From assembly GCA_003254905.1 (NCBI GenBank), contig QANU01009275.1, forward strand, positions 1-64,000: a stretch of 64,000 nucleotides of DNA, given 5' to 3'. The translations under genes and the position numbers were made by a program. The DNA is from Nissolia schottii (taxonomy: Eukaryota; Streptophyta; Magnoliopsida; Fabales; Fabaceae). How positions within the stretch are numbered: the stretch's first letter is position 1; the number at the start of each line of letters is the position of its first letter. The notes beneath the pieces are model-generated. The model did no database searches and had not been told where the DNA came from. It saw only the letters and a program-made list of their open reading frames with translations. This document shows, in pieces, positions 23,099 through 34,167 of this stretch.

Positions 23099-23400
23099 TG
23101 AAACACCCCCACTAGCTGCTTACCTGTACATCGTAAACAGTGCTCACAGGGTTGTTTTCTGCTTTGGTTGGGTTACTTCTAGGCCCTATATTTTACTTTG
23201 CATATATTTTCTTATGAAAATATGGACCCATTTGAAAAATTTTCCCTTTCTTTATTAAAACGTAAATTATGAGCCATGCATATCCGAGAAGGCATACATA
23301 TTTAAACAAGCGATAAAGTCATTAAGACTTAGGCGTTTAACAACGTAACAGAGAAGTAACCACCACCTCAACTTATAGGAAACATAACACACATACATAC
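23099..23400 (-). mobile_element. LTR fragment inserted in the GA20ox-like exon
   Basis: It begins TGAAACACCCCCACTAGC, the left terminus of a minus-oriented Tekay-like LTR, with CTCCA (23094-23098) before it. About 300 bp follow in the order typical of these LTRs (GGGTTACTTCTAGG, GAAAATATGGACC, GAGCCATGC). It ends abruptly where another LTR starts at 23401. The matching right end next to CTCCA is not found in the window. Confidence 0.75.
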
Positions 23401-24613
23401 TGTAACACCCTAGGTTAGTAGCTTATGCTTAAGTCATAATCTGCCTCTGCTAGGTTGTTATCTGCTATGTGGAAATACTGATAGTCCCTACTTTACTTCG
23501 AAAAATAATTAAGTTAACTGAAAATAAGGACCCATTTTTTTTTTCTTTTTAAACATAAGCTATTGTCATGCATCAAACTAGAGCCATGCGTGTGAACTAT
23601 TATAAGTCCCAAATAGTCGTATAACAGATAAATGCGAGCGTCGTCTGTAATACAAGTACATACATAAACAGTAAAGTAAACAGTACCAAGTGGGTCCAAC
23701 AGTTAATGTCATACATGTTAGGCAGTCATATATACATATCATAAATACTGTACTAGTACATCAAGAGGGCTATACATATCCTCAGCCCGTACATACTATC
23801 AGAGCTATAAAATAACATACATCAAAATACACATAAAGCTAGGACTACTGGCAAAAAGGCGTCGTCACTGATGACAGGGTNATATATTCATATGCATCTA
23901 TATATATATTATATTATATATATATATTTATATATGAACGTAACCGTGGCTACGGTTACTATATATTATGATTATTATTATTATATTATTATTATTATTA
24001 TTATCATTACATACTATATATATATGTATATCTATTTCCATTTCTTTTTTGTCAGGGGGAATGTACCGGGGCGATGTATGCTTCCTATATATAGAATATA
24101 CTATATAATATATTTTACTTGGGGAGTCAGAGGTATACTACAGATACATAATTATACATATATATTTTACATTGCATTCTTTGTTTTGCTTGTCAGGGGT
24201 GCACCTTATTATAACTAAGGATCACATGATCAATTTTGATCATGTTTGATCGCGTTTAATTCTTAATTGTTCATGTATGGTTGTCCCAAAAATATTCCGG
24301 ACATACCGCCATGATCTACTAATTTTTCCTGGTCATATGAGTATGTCAGGTTAAGGTATTCGTGAATAAATTACCCGGGGCAATCTTCACAGATACCGTA
24401 GGTGCCTACCGAAATCCCGGTTTTTGGCGAATTTTAGTACGGACCTTGCGGCACTCCGGCAGATCGAGAAACAAGTATTTGACTGGAATTTGGAAGAAAT
24501 AAATTTTCTAAATAATTTTTGTAGTCTAAATAATCGCCTCTAATGTGCTTTTAATTAGGCAAAAATTGAGATTTTTGCGAACTTCTCGTAAGGAGAAAAT
24601 TCGAGATGTTACA
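23401..24613 (-). mobile_element. internally shortened LTR with an ambiguous base at the breakpoint
   Basis: It starts TGTAACACCCTAGGTTAG and ends TTCGAGATGTTACA, so both LTR termini are present in minus orientation, but it is only 1213 bp against about 3 kb for its relatives. The middle is missing: the left part stops at GATGACAGGGT, followed by N at 23881 and then an AT microsatellite-rich stretch. The 5-mers outside (CATAC and GGCCA) do not match. Confidence 0.7.
23881..23881. other. ambiguous base (N) at an LTR breakpoint
   Basis: The only N I noticed in the window. It lies exactly where sequence shared with the inverted copy at 24725-25219 stops and AT-repeat DNA starts, which marks a possible assembly join. 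Confidence 0.9.
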
Positions 24614-25219
24614 GGCCACGCCGCTTCGTCCCACGCAATTTCTCTGTGGTGACAGACCTGAGCAGTGAGGAGGAGGAGGAGCCTCTGGAGGAGTGCGAGG
24701 AGGACACGGATCTCGAGGAGTGAGCCCGACACCCTGACTAGCCATGCCGTTACTGACCCTGTCATCAGACTAGTCGTTGTTTTGCTAGTAGTTATAGGTG
24801 TATGTGTATATTGATGTATATTCTTTGTAGTACCTGTTGTTTGGATATGTACAGACTTAGATTATGTATAGGTATGGTTATGTATATATGACTTTGTGAT
24901 ATGTATGTAAGTTATTACCTGTTGGACCCTACTCAACACTATTTTTTTTAATGCTTATTTATGGATATGTATGACTGACGACTTTATCGTTCATCCATTA
25001 TTCGTCTCTATGGAACCTACGATATAGTTCCCGCGCATGGCTCTAAATTAATGTCTAAATGTAGCTTGCATTAAAGAAAAAAAAATGGGTCCCTATTTTG
25101 AATTAACTAAACTATTTTCCTAAATAAACTAGGGACTACCAGTACTCCCACACAGCAGATAACAACCTAGCGGACACAGATTATGACTTAAGCATAAGCT
25201 GCTAACCTAGGGTGTTACA
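24614..25219 (+). mobile_element. right-end LTR fragment, inverted relative to its neighbour
   Basis: It ends CTAACCTAGGGTGTTACA, a plus-oriented LTR right end. About 495 bp (24725-25219) are the inverted counterpart of 23401-23880, with the same TCTGATGACAGGGT-type segment. The left edge is truncated inside the acidic ORF. What follows (25220 onward) is unrelated DNA with no target duplication. Confidence 0.75.
24616..24723 (+). pseudogene. LTR-embedded acidic ORF, copy 4 (C-terminal fragment)
   Basis: A 35-codon open stretch ending TGA 24721-24723. It reads PRRFVPRNFSVVTDLSSEEE and then a Glu/Asp-rich tail, matching the C-terminal ends of the copies at 11605, 19021 and 20402. It is truncated on the left at the junction with the neighbouring LTR. 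Confidence 0.55.
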
Positions 25220-25542
25220 GTTTTGATATTAAGACATTTTAAAAAAATAATTTATCTTGTAATGTTTTCTACAATTTTTTAAGTATTGAACAACTCTTAT
25301 AGACAATGAATATCATGTCCATTAATTTGGAGTAATTGAAGAAATAAAATTAGCAAGATCATGACAAGGCTCCTTTGGTATTGTTAATTATTAAAGAGAA
25401 GTTGGTGATATTTTTAGGGTTTTAAGGTTTATATTTTTTTGATGTATGTTGTTACCTTGTAATGTTGGATAAAACTTTTCAAAATATTGAACCTGTGTTT
25501 TACGTAATTCATATCATTTCCATTGTGGGGTAGATAGAAGAA

Positions 25543-25794
25543 ATATGATAATGACCAAAATATAGGAGTGTTAGTGTTTTAGTGTTGAATTAAATGTTTG
25601 GCAGCTATTTTAAAAAAAAATGGTGACTTTTATAACATCTCAAAGTTTAATTTCACACATAGGTGGGAAATATGATAATGACCAAAATATAGGAGTGTTA
25701 GTGTTTTAGTGCTGAATTGAATGTTCGGCAACTATTTTTAAAAAAATTGGTGACTTTTATAACATCTCAAAGTTTAATTTCACACTTAGGTGGC
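25543..25794. repeat. 127-bp tandem duplication
   Basis: Two copies, 25543-25669 and 25670-25794, each starting ATATGATAATGACCAAAA and ending in the TTTCACAC(A/T)TAGGTGG region. They differ by a handful of substitutions and small A-run length changes. Confidence 0.9.
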
Positions 25795-25983
25795 AAAATT
25801 AAACCTTAGTGTGCACGTAGGGGTAAAAATAGGTTAAGTAGCTCATCAGGGATCTTTGATCCGACTCATTTAAGGCTTGACTTATTTATTAAACAAGTCA
25901 GATCAAGGCCTTTTAAAAATGCTTTTTTAGCTAAATAGGCTAAGTCTAGGTTATAAAACAAACTATTAGGTCCAATAGGTCAG

Positions 25984-25984
25984 C

Positions 25985-26013
<29 letters not shown>
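25984..26013. repeat. AT dinucleotide microsatellite
   Basis: About 15 uninterrupted AT units. Confidence 0.9.
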
Positions 26014-26016
<3 letters not shown>

Positions 26017-26154
26017 AAAATTTGAATATTGAAAACGTTAGCTCAAAAAGATAATCAAATCTTATTTGATTCTTATAATTTAACATAATCAGACTCAAAA
26101 TCTCTCCCACTTCTCATCTTTTCCATTCCCTTGAATACCTCTTCGTACATTGGT

Positions 26155-26294
26155 GTTGTCACAACCCAAAAAAAAGGGAGGCATCTCGTGCAAGACGCAG
26201 GAAGCATCTCGTGTGAGATGAGCATCAGCAAAGCTAGTGTTGCAGTACGTTAGACACGCTGCAGCGACGCGACGTAGGGGCGCGCTGCAATGCG
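26155..26294. other. short GC-rich segment with palindromic words
   Basis: It begins TGTCACAACCC and has GCATCTCGTG twice (about 26182 and 26208), the second within a near-palindrome, and CGCTGCAGCG as a perfect palindrome near 26260. It could be the left tip of another LTR family or a separate repeat. No gene. Confidence 0.35.
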
Positions 26295-26995
26295 TGTAAC
26301 TTCTTGCTTTTTCTTAACAAAGATTTCACATTATAGATATATAAAAATCCTAGATATAGGTTTAAAATACTAATTCTTAGGCTAGAATGTTCGTAGAAGC
26401 AGTAATTCATAGTTTTGCGAAATTTCGCAGACACCGAATCAATTGTCTTTCGTTACCACAATTTAACAATGTATCAAGGGTATCTGTAAAGAACACTCTT
26501 GTGGAACTAAAGTAACAAATACCTTTGAATGACTTATATTTCATACTAGGAAAATTAGTAGATCACGATGGTGTGTCCGGAATATTTTTCGGAGAGCCGT
26601 ACACGAAGCACCCGGACAGCTAACGACCGAACACGATTAAACAGGACCAAATTTATCCATGACCAAAAGACAAAAAGTCCACCAAATTTATCCAAACACT
26701 ATTCATGACAAGACAAGTTAATTATATAAATTAATTAATTAATTAACATTGAAAGGGCAAAATTGTAAATTTAGGGGGGCAAGGCCACCGACTTGTGGCC
26801 TATAAATAGCCAGCCGTATGTCCCATTTTTCACACAAAACTTCATATGTTGTGTATTTTTCTGTTTCGTTCATGCACGCTGTAGTTACTCTGTCAGATTC
26901 CAGAAAAATAGCAGGATCACACCGCCGTTCTCGAGAACCTTTTCTCACAACCTCCACCTTCTACAAACGCGCTTAAACAAAGGTAAATCCCCAAT
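26295..26995 (+). mobile_element. truncated LTR (plus orientation)
   Basis: It starts TGTAACTTCTTGC, then the AACAAAGATTTCA words seen at the left end of the plus-oriented LTR at 53418. It has GTAGATCACGATGGTGTGTCC (a shared LTR segment), a TATA box at 26801-26808 and a donor-like AAAGGTAAATCC near 26978. It stops around 26995, where minus-oriented LTR sequence takes over. The right boundary is approximate. Confidence 0.6.
26801..26808 (+). promoter_or_regulatory. LTR TATA box
   Basis: TATAAATA after GTGGCC in the truncated plus-oriented LTR. Confidence 0.55.
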
Positions 26996-28691
26996 TAACA
27001 AAACAAGCATCTGGTTTCTGTCAGAGATTAGCAACCATAAACCGGAGAGTCCAAGATGCAACGCCCCTACTTTCATCCTACGCTATAGTCGTAACATTGA
27101 TTATATGGTTGTTATCTGCTTTGTTGGGGTTACTTTTAGCCCCTACTTTTAGCTTTGAAAATACTCCTTGTATGAAAATATGGACCCTTTTTAAAACTTT
27201 TTCTTTCGTTACTTATTTACAAACTAGGAGCCATGCGTGTTCAGAAAGGCAAATGTATAGATATGCAAGCGTTAGAGTCAAAATGGACTTAAGCGAGAAC
27301 TAGTCTAAGAGTTAATCATACAGAATATGTTATAATAAAGAGATGTAAATACATACAGTCATTTGGTCCATGCACAATACACAATTAAGTTGTAATACAT
27401 AAGTATAATTACTGCACATACTGCACATACTAACTAATGGATAACATAGACCATTTACTACTACTATTGACTACAAAACTATAGTTGCCTTCCTACGTCT
27501 TTGGAAAAAGTGGCTCATGTTGTTCCTCTGGGTCCTTGGCTTCAAGCTCTCAAAACGTCATCTGTTGCCTTGTCGTCTCCACCTGGAACCATAAAGGAGT
27601 GGGGGTGAGAACGTCGCGTCCTCAGTGGGGTTCTATGGGCTTATCTACTCATTTCATTACTCCAGTACGATTCCGCCGCTCAGGGGGTCTCTAGGTGGTA
27701 TGACATACTAATACCCCTACTGATTATTATCCTTGCTAGGCCTGAGCAGCCTTATCTAAATTACTAGATTCTCTGGGTTCTAATCTTTCCTTTACCTATC
27801 CTTAGCAACTGGGCATTCTCTATACTCTTATACTATACTCATAGATCGTGTTTTATATTCTTGTGCTATCTTCATATCTCATGACCTATCTAGAGGCCGT
27901 CTCATGAAACTGTGGTTCCTTGACGTGGCCTTTGCACATACATATCGTAAACAGGTTTCAAATGTATTTCATACACATATCACATATACATCTCAGCATG
28001 TTCACGTGTCACATAGACATATCATATTCATGTTTCATGTTGACATATCGTGTTCGTGTATCATGTACGTGTCATATGCATGTGATGCATGAGGTCAACT
28101 TGCCCGGAGGCAGCCTCCTCCATATCGTCTCATATCATATTCGTGTCATGTCATGTTTGAGGGTCGACTTGCCCGAGGGCAGCCTCCTCCGTATCATATC
28201 GTATCGTGTCATGTTTCATGTACATATCGTATGCATGTCATGTCATCTCATGTCATGAGTGGTCATCCCCCTTATACCCTAGTTGAACCGTCGTCCCCCT
28301 GATGTACAACCTACTCCATATCCTTTAGTGGCAGAGCTCATGCCATACACGTATAGCGTGCCATATCGTATTAGTAACCATCCCCTGTTACAGGGTGGTG
28401 AGGGGCCAGAAGCCAAGCGATGACCGTGTCATATTCTTTAGGATGAAGTCTTTTAAAGTGCAAGAGGTCGTCTTCGAATGCAGGATGTCATGTGTGCATG
28501 CAGGAAGTCCTATTTGAATGCAAAATGACCTATTGGAATGTAATGCAAGATTCGTGTCGTGTGTTCATATTCATGTCATGAGGTCATATGCGTCTAGCAT
28601 GTCATAATGTCATGTCATGTGGTCTTATGCATCTAGCATGTTAGCATGTCGCATGCATGTCATGTTATCTACTACATGTAGCATGTCACAT

Positions 28692-28695
<4 letters not shown>

Positions 28696-28731
<36 letters not shown>
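28696..28731. repeat. TA dinucleotide microsatellite
   Basis: About 18 TA units within the solo LTR, next to the TCATGTC-rich tract. Confidence 0.9.
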
Positions 28732-28733
<2 letters not shown>

Positions 28734-28970
28734 TGTTAACTAAGGCATTTAGCAAGTCATACAGTCATATACATCATACATATCTATGTATCTCAGCTAG
28801 CTTTAATGTTTGTTGGAACTATGGTCCCAAGACTGTTTTCATAAACCTTGACTCCCTGGCTTAGGTTAGCTTGGTGACCTAAAGTCTCCGGGGCTGCTTA
28901 TTGTTCCCGAAAACTCTCGGTTCACCTCGTCACCCCTACCCAGGGTTCCATGGAAATCACTGTTTCAGGT

Positions 28971-29132
28971 CGCTCAGCGCCCCCTTGGGTCCACTCAGCG
29001 GTCCCTGAAACCCTTCAGTTCATAAATAGTTTAAAAATATATTTTTCTCACTTTAGCCTACAGACCGCTCAGCGGTTCATGAGGCCGCTCAGTGATTCGT
29101 GTTCGCTCAGCGGTTCATGAGGCCGCTTAGCG
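28971..29132. repeat. CGCTCAGCG palindrome array
   Basis: Copies start at 28971, 28992, 29066, 29086, 29104 and 29124 (steps 21, 74, 20, 18, 20). Confidence 0.85.
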
Positions 29133-29717
29133 TCCTGGGCGTGGCCTGCATAACCTGCTTTGTTTTCTTGCTTTCCTTTTTCCATGGACACTCCTTGGGG
29201 TTATTCCACAAGTTCCAACAACCATTTTACAACACATAATATCATTGAAAACATATCCAAATCATCAAAACATCCTAGGCCTAAGCATAGCATAACATAA
29301 ACTACACTACTTCATCAAATCACATAAACAACCTTAAGCCATTTAAGGCCACCAAGAGCACCACGAAATTTCCTAGACATCACCTTATCATAATCAGCCT
29401 CAAACAAACATAACTAAGCAAGAATCAACAGCCCTAACATAGCTAGTACATACTACACAGAACTTTCCTAACAGCACCTATTATCCTGCAAGCAGTTAAA
29501 GCTCATCAAAGAGAGCAAAGCTTGAGATTACCCACCTCTTTGGAGTCTTAGAGATGATGGAAGATGGTTAGGAGGGTAAGGGTTCCCTGGGTGTGAAGCT
29601 TTCCGGGCTGGCCTCTTGGTTCTGATAGCGTTCCGGTAGAGTTTCCGGACCGGGCGATTTTTCGGCAAAGCTTCGATATGGATTGAAGAAATATGAAAAT
29701 GAAGCAAATTGGAGGGC

Positions 29718-29725
29718 TATTTATA
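29718..29725 (-). promoter_or_regulatory. LTR TATA box
   Basis: TATAAATA on the minus strand, about 590 bp upstream of the CGCTCAGCG array in LTR orientation. Confidence 0.6.
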
Positions 29726-30371
29726 GAAGGGCTGGACGTTCAACTAGGGGCATATTGGTCCTCAAATTTTTTGTCCCAAAATTACCATTTTGCCCTTTCT
29801 AATTTAATTTATTAATTACTTAATTCAAAGGATAATTCAAAGGTCAAATCAATGAATAGTAATTGAATTTTTTAATATTTTCCTTGGTAGATCTGATTCC
29901 CCACGTGCTGGTTGCCAAGTTTGACCCCCTCCCCGGTCCCTAATGAGGTTTTGGGATGATCTATGGCATTTTGAAATCTTTCCCTCCATAAGGTATGATT
30001 TCCAGAGACTTGAGGCCCTCTGCTCAGTTCTACTGGCTAAACGGGGCCAAACGTGACTGTTTTAGTGTCTGCGGAATAGTCTGAAACTGAACCGATTTCC
30101 GTTTTACCGACACTTTAGGTTTTTCATCCATCTCTAGGGGTCGAGAGGAATCATTTGAGTATCAGCAGAATTTGGAAATACCCAACAGAATAATTTCTAC
30201 TGACCTCGACAGGTTAACTCCTACAAAGGGCTCTATGAATAGTTATTTGGGGAAATTTACACTAAGGGAGGCATTGGTAATGTTTTTCTCCTTTCTAAGT
30301 TCATTTATAAATTATTTTATTTATTTTTGCAAACTTTCTACTAAGGGGAAAAAGTGGGATGTTACACAAGA

Positions 30372-31224
30372 CCTTGCCCCAAGGTTCTTGATAGTCCTAA
30401 GATCATTTTTCAAGTCTAAAAACTCAGATTCTGAAGCCCACTGCACGAAATTCCAGTTTTGCCCCTCTTTCCAAAATTACCATTTCGCCCCGTAAACGCC
30501 CTGTCTTCTTTGGAATTTTTGTTCTCAAAAACCTGAGGGACTCAAGACTTGCCCTTATGGTTTTTGATAGTTCTAAACCCATATTTTTTGGAAAAAAAAA
30601 CCCAGTTTTTTAGTCCCAAGACGTGAAATTCCCGTTTTGCTCTGACTGTTTGCTGAGAAATTCATCGGGGACTAAAAATCATCAAACTTGACATCCCCAA
30701 TCAATTTTTCATGTAGAACCCAAAAATACCATTAGTTTTTCATGATAAAAATGTCAGCATACAGTTCCCCTCAAAATCTTGTCATATGCATATTTCTGTC
30801 TTAGGCGTTCCTAAATTCTGACAGAATCTCAGACAGTACCAAGAGATCCAGACAATCATCAACAACATATATATACACCAAGGTCACATAAAGGCATCCT
30901 AACCGCAGATATATCTAGCATAAAACATAGAACAAACATCATTATACATCTTAAATCACATAGACAGTGATTATGTCAGTTTACGCCAGGTTTTGCCCCT
31001 ACTGCAACTGGTTCAACTATTTTGTGCAGACTTTGCTTGGTTGCCTCCTAGCTCTTACCCTTAGAATAGAAGCATGAGAGGTTTTTTCTGAAATTCTAGG
31101 AGTATTTATAGGTTAGGGTTTAGGAACTTAGGTTAGGTCTTGTGAGGAAAAGTCTCTGGGTTAAAGTTTGGACAGTGTAATGACTGAATGCGTAAATGGA
31201 CAGAGTTTGGCCAACGTTGTCTAT
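30372..31224 (-). mobile_element. left part of the LTR of Tekay-like element A
   Basis: Minus-oriented LTR sequence matching the reverse complement of the solo LTR 53418-56807 in order (AGGTTCTTGATAGTCCTAAG, then CCATTTCGCCCCGTAAACGCC). With the short piece 26996-27056 on its left and 41369-41975 on its right it forms a 5'-truncated LTR, interrupted by the solo LTR 27057-30366 and by the Athila element. Confidence 0.8.
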
Positions 31225-31524
31225 GTCTTTGATAAGTGGATTTTGCACCCTATCTTATTACTCTATAAATGAACAATGCAAACTAAGAATGTGTGGTTTT
31301 AATACTTAATTGATATATTTTGCATGTTATCCTTTTATTTGAGGAATTGAGAAAATCGGCAAGATAAGGTATTATTTTACTCTTAGAATTTAATATTTCT
31401 TTTGTAGTTTTCTATTTTGAATTACAGGAAACAAATGTTCAAAAGGATCAATGAAGATATGAAGTGAAGACTCAATCCTTGAAGAATGAAGCAAAGGGGC
31501 CAAAGAGGAGAACAAGCATATAAG

Positions 31525-31850
31525 CGCTCAGCGGTAAGCACGGAACCGCTCAGCGGTAAAGGAGTCAGCGCTCAGCGCATAAGAAGCAACCACTCAGTGA
31601 ATAATCAAGAACCGCTCAGCGGATAACCCCTTGCCGCTCAGCGATGTTATGTCGGCAGCAACTTGCGACGGTGCATTTATTGTGCCAGCCTGGCACCAGC
31701 TCAGATTGAGGCGCCGCCCCTGCAAAAGCTGACCGGAGCATTTAATAAACTGCGTAAGCCGCCGGAGTTGACCAGACCGCTCAGCGCCACCGCCAAGCCG
31801 CTCAGTGAAATGCCCCAATCCGCTCAGCAATGGTACTAAACCGCTGAGTG
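31525..31850. repeat. CGCTCAGCG array with exact 22-bp period
   Basis: Copies start at 31525, 31547, 31569, 31591 (CACTCAGTG), 31613 and 31635: five consecutive 22-bp steps. A second block at 31778, 31799, 31821 and 31842 has steps of 21, 22 and 21. The core is often extended to CCGCTCAGCGG. The spacers differ. Confidence 0.95.
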
Positions 31851-31869
31851 GTGCCCTCGGACCTTGGCC

Positions 31870-31877
31870 TATAAATA
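31870..31877 (+). promoter_or_regulatory. Athila 5' LTR TATA box
   Basis: TATAAATA in GGCCTATAAATAGGAGGCC, 20 bp after the last palindrome. Confidence 0.75.
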
Positions 31878-32808
31878 GGAGGCCAAGGCTCTCATTTTGG
31901 GCATCATTCCTTCCCCCACCCATCCAAGTTCTCCTAGCCTAGAGAACTTCAGATTCCTCCCTCCATATTCTATTTCCTACACTTTTTTCCTTTTTATGCA
32001 CTTAAGATTTATGTTAGAGTGCTTTGTAATCTTTCAAGACTTGTAACAAAGTTCTGCCGAATTAATTCCAGGTTCTATTGTTTCAATTCTCCATTGTCAT
32101 TTACTCTTTCTTTCTCTTTACTTATTATGAGTTTTAATCCTCCACCCATGGAGGAGTAGTTTCTTAATATATTGCATGCGGTAACTCTAGATTTGGATTA
32201 ATTTGAGGTCTTACGCTTAATGATTATGCATGAATTGTTCCACCCTTAATTAATGATATAGCGATTGCATGTTATTAGTTAAGGTTAAATCTAAGTTAAT
32301 GAATCTTGACGATTGTATGATTTATTAAACTATGATTAAAGAACTTTTGGAGAACTAATTAAGATTTAATTAGGTTGTGCAATTGGTACATAAATTAATA
32401 TGGGTTTTAATGCTGAGATCTTGGTTTTAATACCTGTATTAATAAATGCTTAGGGGATTGACGATCGTAGTCTCTTGAGTGAATTGCATATTAGTTAGAG
32501 ATTTCAACTAATAAACAACATCTCCTTCCATGAATAATTAATTAGGAACCAATGAGAATTAATCTTTGATCTAGAAATTGCAGTATGCAGGATATTGCTT
32601 TTATCATTATCAGCTTACTCTCATTTTAAATTCTCTTTATTCATCAAAACAAACCCCCCCGATTTAATTAACTTTAATTGGTTCTAAATTGCTTCTTTAG
32701 GAGACGACCTAGGTTAACCCCTTTACTACGTTCTTGGGGTTTTCTTGGTTTATAAATTATTATTTGATCGCGCATTAAAATTAACAACGTTTTGGTGAGC
32801 GTCAAATT

Positions 32809-32826
32809 TGGCGCCGTTGCCGGGGA
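32809..32826 (+). promoter_or_regulatory. primer-binding site (tRNA-Asp type)
   Basis: TGGCGCCGTTGCCGGGGA, four bases after the 5' LTR, complementary to the 3' end of plant tRNA-Asp (established for Athila-lineage elements). Confidence 0.92.
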
Positions 32827-32899
32827 AGCAATTTAGCCAAACCCTTTTCTTCTCTCTTCCTTTCTTTTCCTTTTTGTTGTTTAGTTTTGGTTCCCATGT

Positions 32900-34149
32900 A
32901 TGACTCGCTCCTTGCCTGATCTTACCTTAGCCGATTTTGATCCCGAAATCGAAAGAATGCTAAGGAGAATTAGGAGAGAAGAGAGGCTACGAAGGGAACC
33001 CCCTTTTACTACTAATACTACTATTCCTGTGTCAGGTATCATGGCAAACCCTGCCCAAAATTGGGGCCAGTTGGCAGCTCCTGACTACTCTTATGAGCCC
33101 TCTGGTGTGGTTTTCCTGACGATGCCATGGACTTTGAAATAAAGTCCAACTTTTTACATCATTTGCCCAAATTTCATGGCTTGCCGTCGGAAAACCCACA
33201 CCGCCATCTGAAGGTGTTCGTGATGACATGTAATACCATGAGATCTCAGTCCGCCACACCTGACTTGGTAAAGCTTAAAGCTTTCCCATTCTCTCTAGAA
33301 GGTGTGGCCCGTGACTGGTATTACAACATTCCTCACCAAGCAGTAAACAGTTGGTTGGGCCTGAAGAAACTGTTCCTTGAAAAATACTTCCCAGCTAGCC
33401 GAGTATCTGCTATAAGGAAAGAAATCTCCGATATCCAACAAAGACCTGACGAGACCTTAGGAGAATACTGGGAGAGATTCCAAAGTTTGTGTGACATGTG
33501 TCTTCACCATGGGTTCACTGATGTACAACTCTTGGAACACTTCTATGAAGGTCTTAGTCTCATGGACCGGAAGTGGATTGATTCAGCTGCTGGTGGAATT
33601 CTAAAGAACAGGAAAACACCAGAAGAAGCCAGACAGTTGATCAGTGAAATGGCTGATCATTCCAGATACGAGATGCGAGCTAACCGGCATACTCGAGGAG
33701 CATATGAAGTTACTGTTGACCGCCCAAACAATGAGTTCGTGTCTCTCACCGAAAAGGTTGACAAATTGGCAGACATGGTCAGTGTTTTGGCTATGGGACA
33801 CCAAACTCAAGCGGTTTGCTCTCTCTGTCTTGATGGCATCTCTCACTCCCCTGAGCAGTGTCCACTTCTCAGGGACGAGACTTCTACAGTTGCGGCCATG
33901 TTTCCGGGTAAGCCAGATCAGTCCAACCAGCAGAGGTATGATCCCTGCAGTAATACCTATAGCCCAGGCTGGAAGGGCAACCCGGCGTTCAAATGGAGTA
34001 ACAACTCTAACACCCTTAATCCGCAACCCCAACCCAAACCATTCCCACAACAGCAACAACGAAGATATGTCCCTCCTCCGCAGAGGTCACAACAGCAGTT
34101 CCATCCTACTCGCCAACAGCAGTTCCATCCTGCTCCACAACCCCCATAA
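32900..34149 (+). pseudogene. gag: Athila gag (frameshifted)
   Basis: The capsid/nucleocapsid precursor that packages element RNA. The N-terminal part (32900-33130) is in one frame and continues after a one-base loss near 33115-33130 in the frame 33127-34149. The latter contains the retrotransposon gag core: FHGLPSENPHRHLKVF, then FPFSLEGVARDWYYNIP, then FLEKYFPASR...E.LGEYWERFQSLC, matching the plant Athila/Tat gag domain. A Cys-rich CSLCLDGISHSPEQCP segment follows, then a Pro/Gln/Ser-rich tail. It ends TAA at 34147-34149. The frameshift predicts a truncated product. Confidence 0.85.
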
Positions 34150-34167
34150 GATGCCTCTGAAAGCCTT

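Larger units (their letters stand above)
25220..26154. other. AT-rich DNA, no gene
   Basis: Non-LTR DNA with a tandem duplication (25543-25794), an AT dinucleotide run (about 25984-26013) and, near 25830-25980, a stretch with inverted-looking AGGCTTGAC / AAGTCAGATC / AAGGCC words that resembles a degraded dispersed repeat. No coding signal. Confidence 0.5.
27057..30366 (-). mobile_element. solo LTR with TSD CAAGA
   Basis: A 3310-bp LTR from TGCAACGCCCCTACTTTC to GTGGGATGTTACA, flanked by CAAGA at 27052-27056 and 30367-30371. It is closely related at its left end to the solo LTR 5343-8333. In minus orientation it has a TATA box (29718-29725), a donor-like GTGGGTAATCTC near 29530, a CGCTCAGCG array (28971-29132), a long degenerate TCATGTC/CATATCG-rich tract (about 27960-28690) and a TA microsatellite. 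It interrupts another minus-oriented LTR: the flanks read ...GAGAGTCCAAGA and CCTTGCCCCAAGG..., which are contiguous (reverse complement) near 55330-55375. Confidence 0.93.
31230..32804 (+). mobile_element. 5' LTR of the Athila element
   Basis: It starts TGATAAGTGGATTTTGC and ends GAGCGTCA. It holds the CGCTCAGCG array (31525-31850), a TATA box at 31870-31877 and a long AT-rich R/U5 region. Here, unlike in the Tekay-like LTRs, the array is immediately upstream of the TATA box. Confidence 0.95.

Noticed and set aside
23401..25219. A DNA transposon with about 90-bp or longer terminal inverted repeats
   Set aside because: Both termini are LTR ends of one family in opposite orientation, there is no transposase and no target duplication outside.
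27904..28258. His/Met/Tyr-rich ORFs of 62 and 112 codons
   Set aside because: They come from the TCATGTC/CATATCG-rich simple-sequence tract in the solo LTR.
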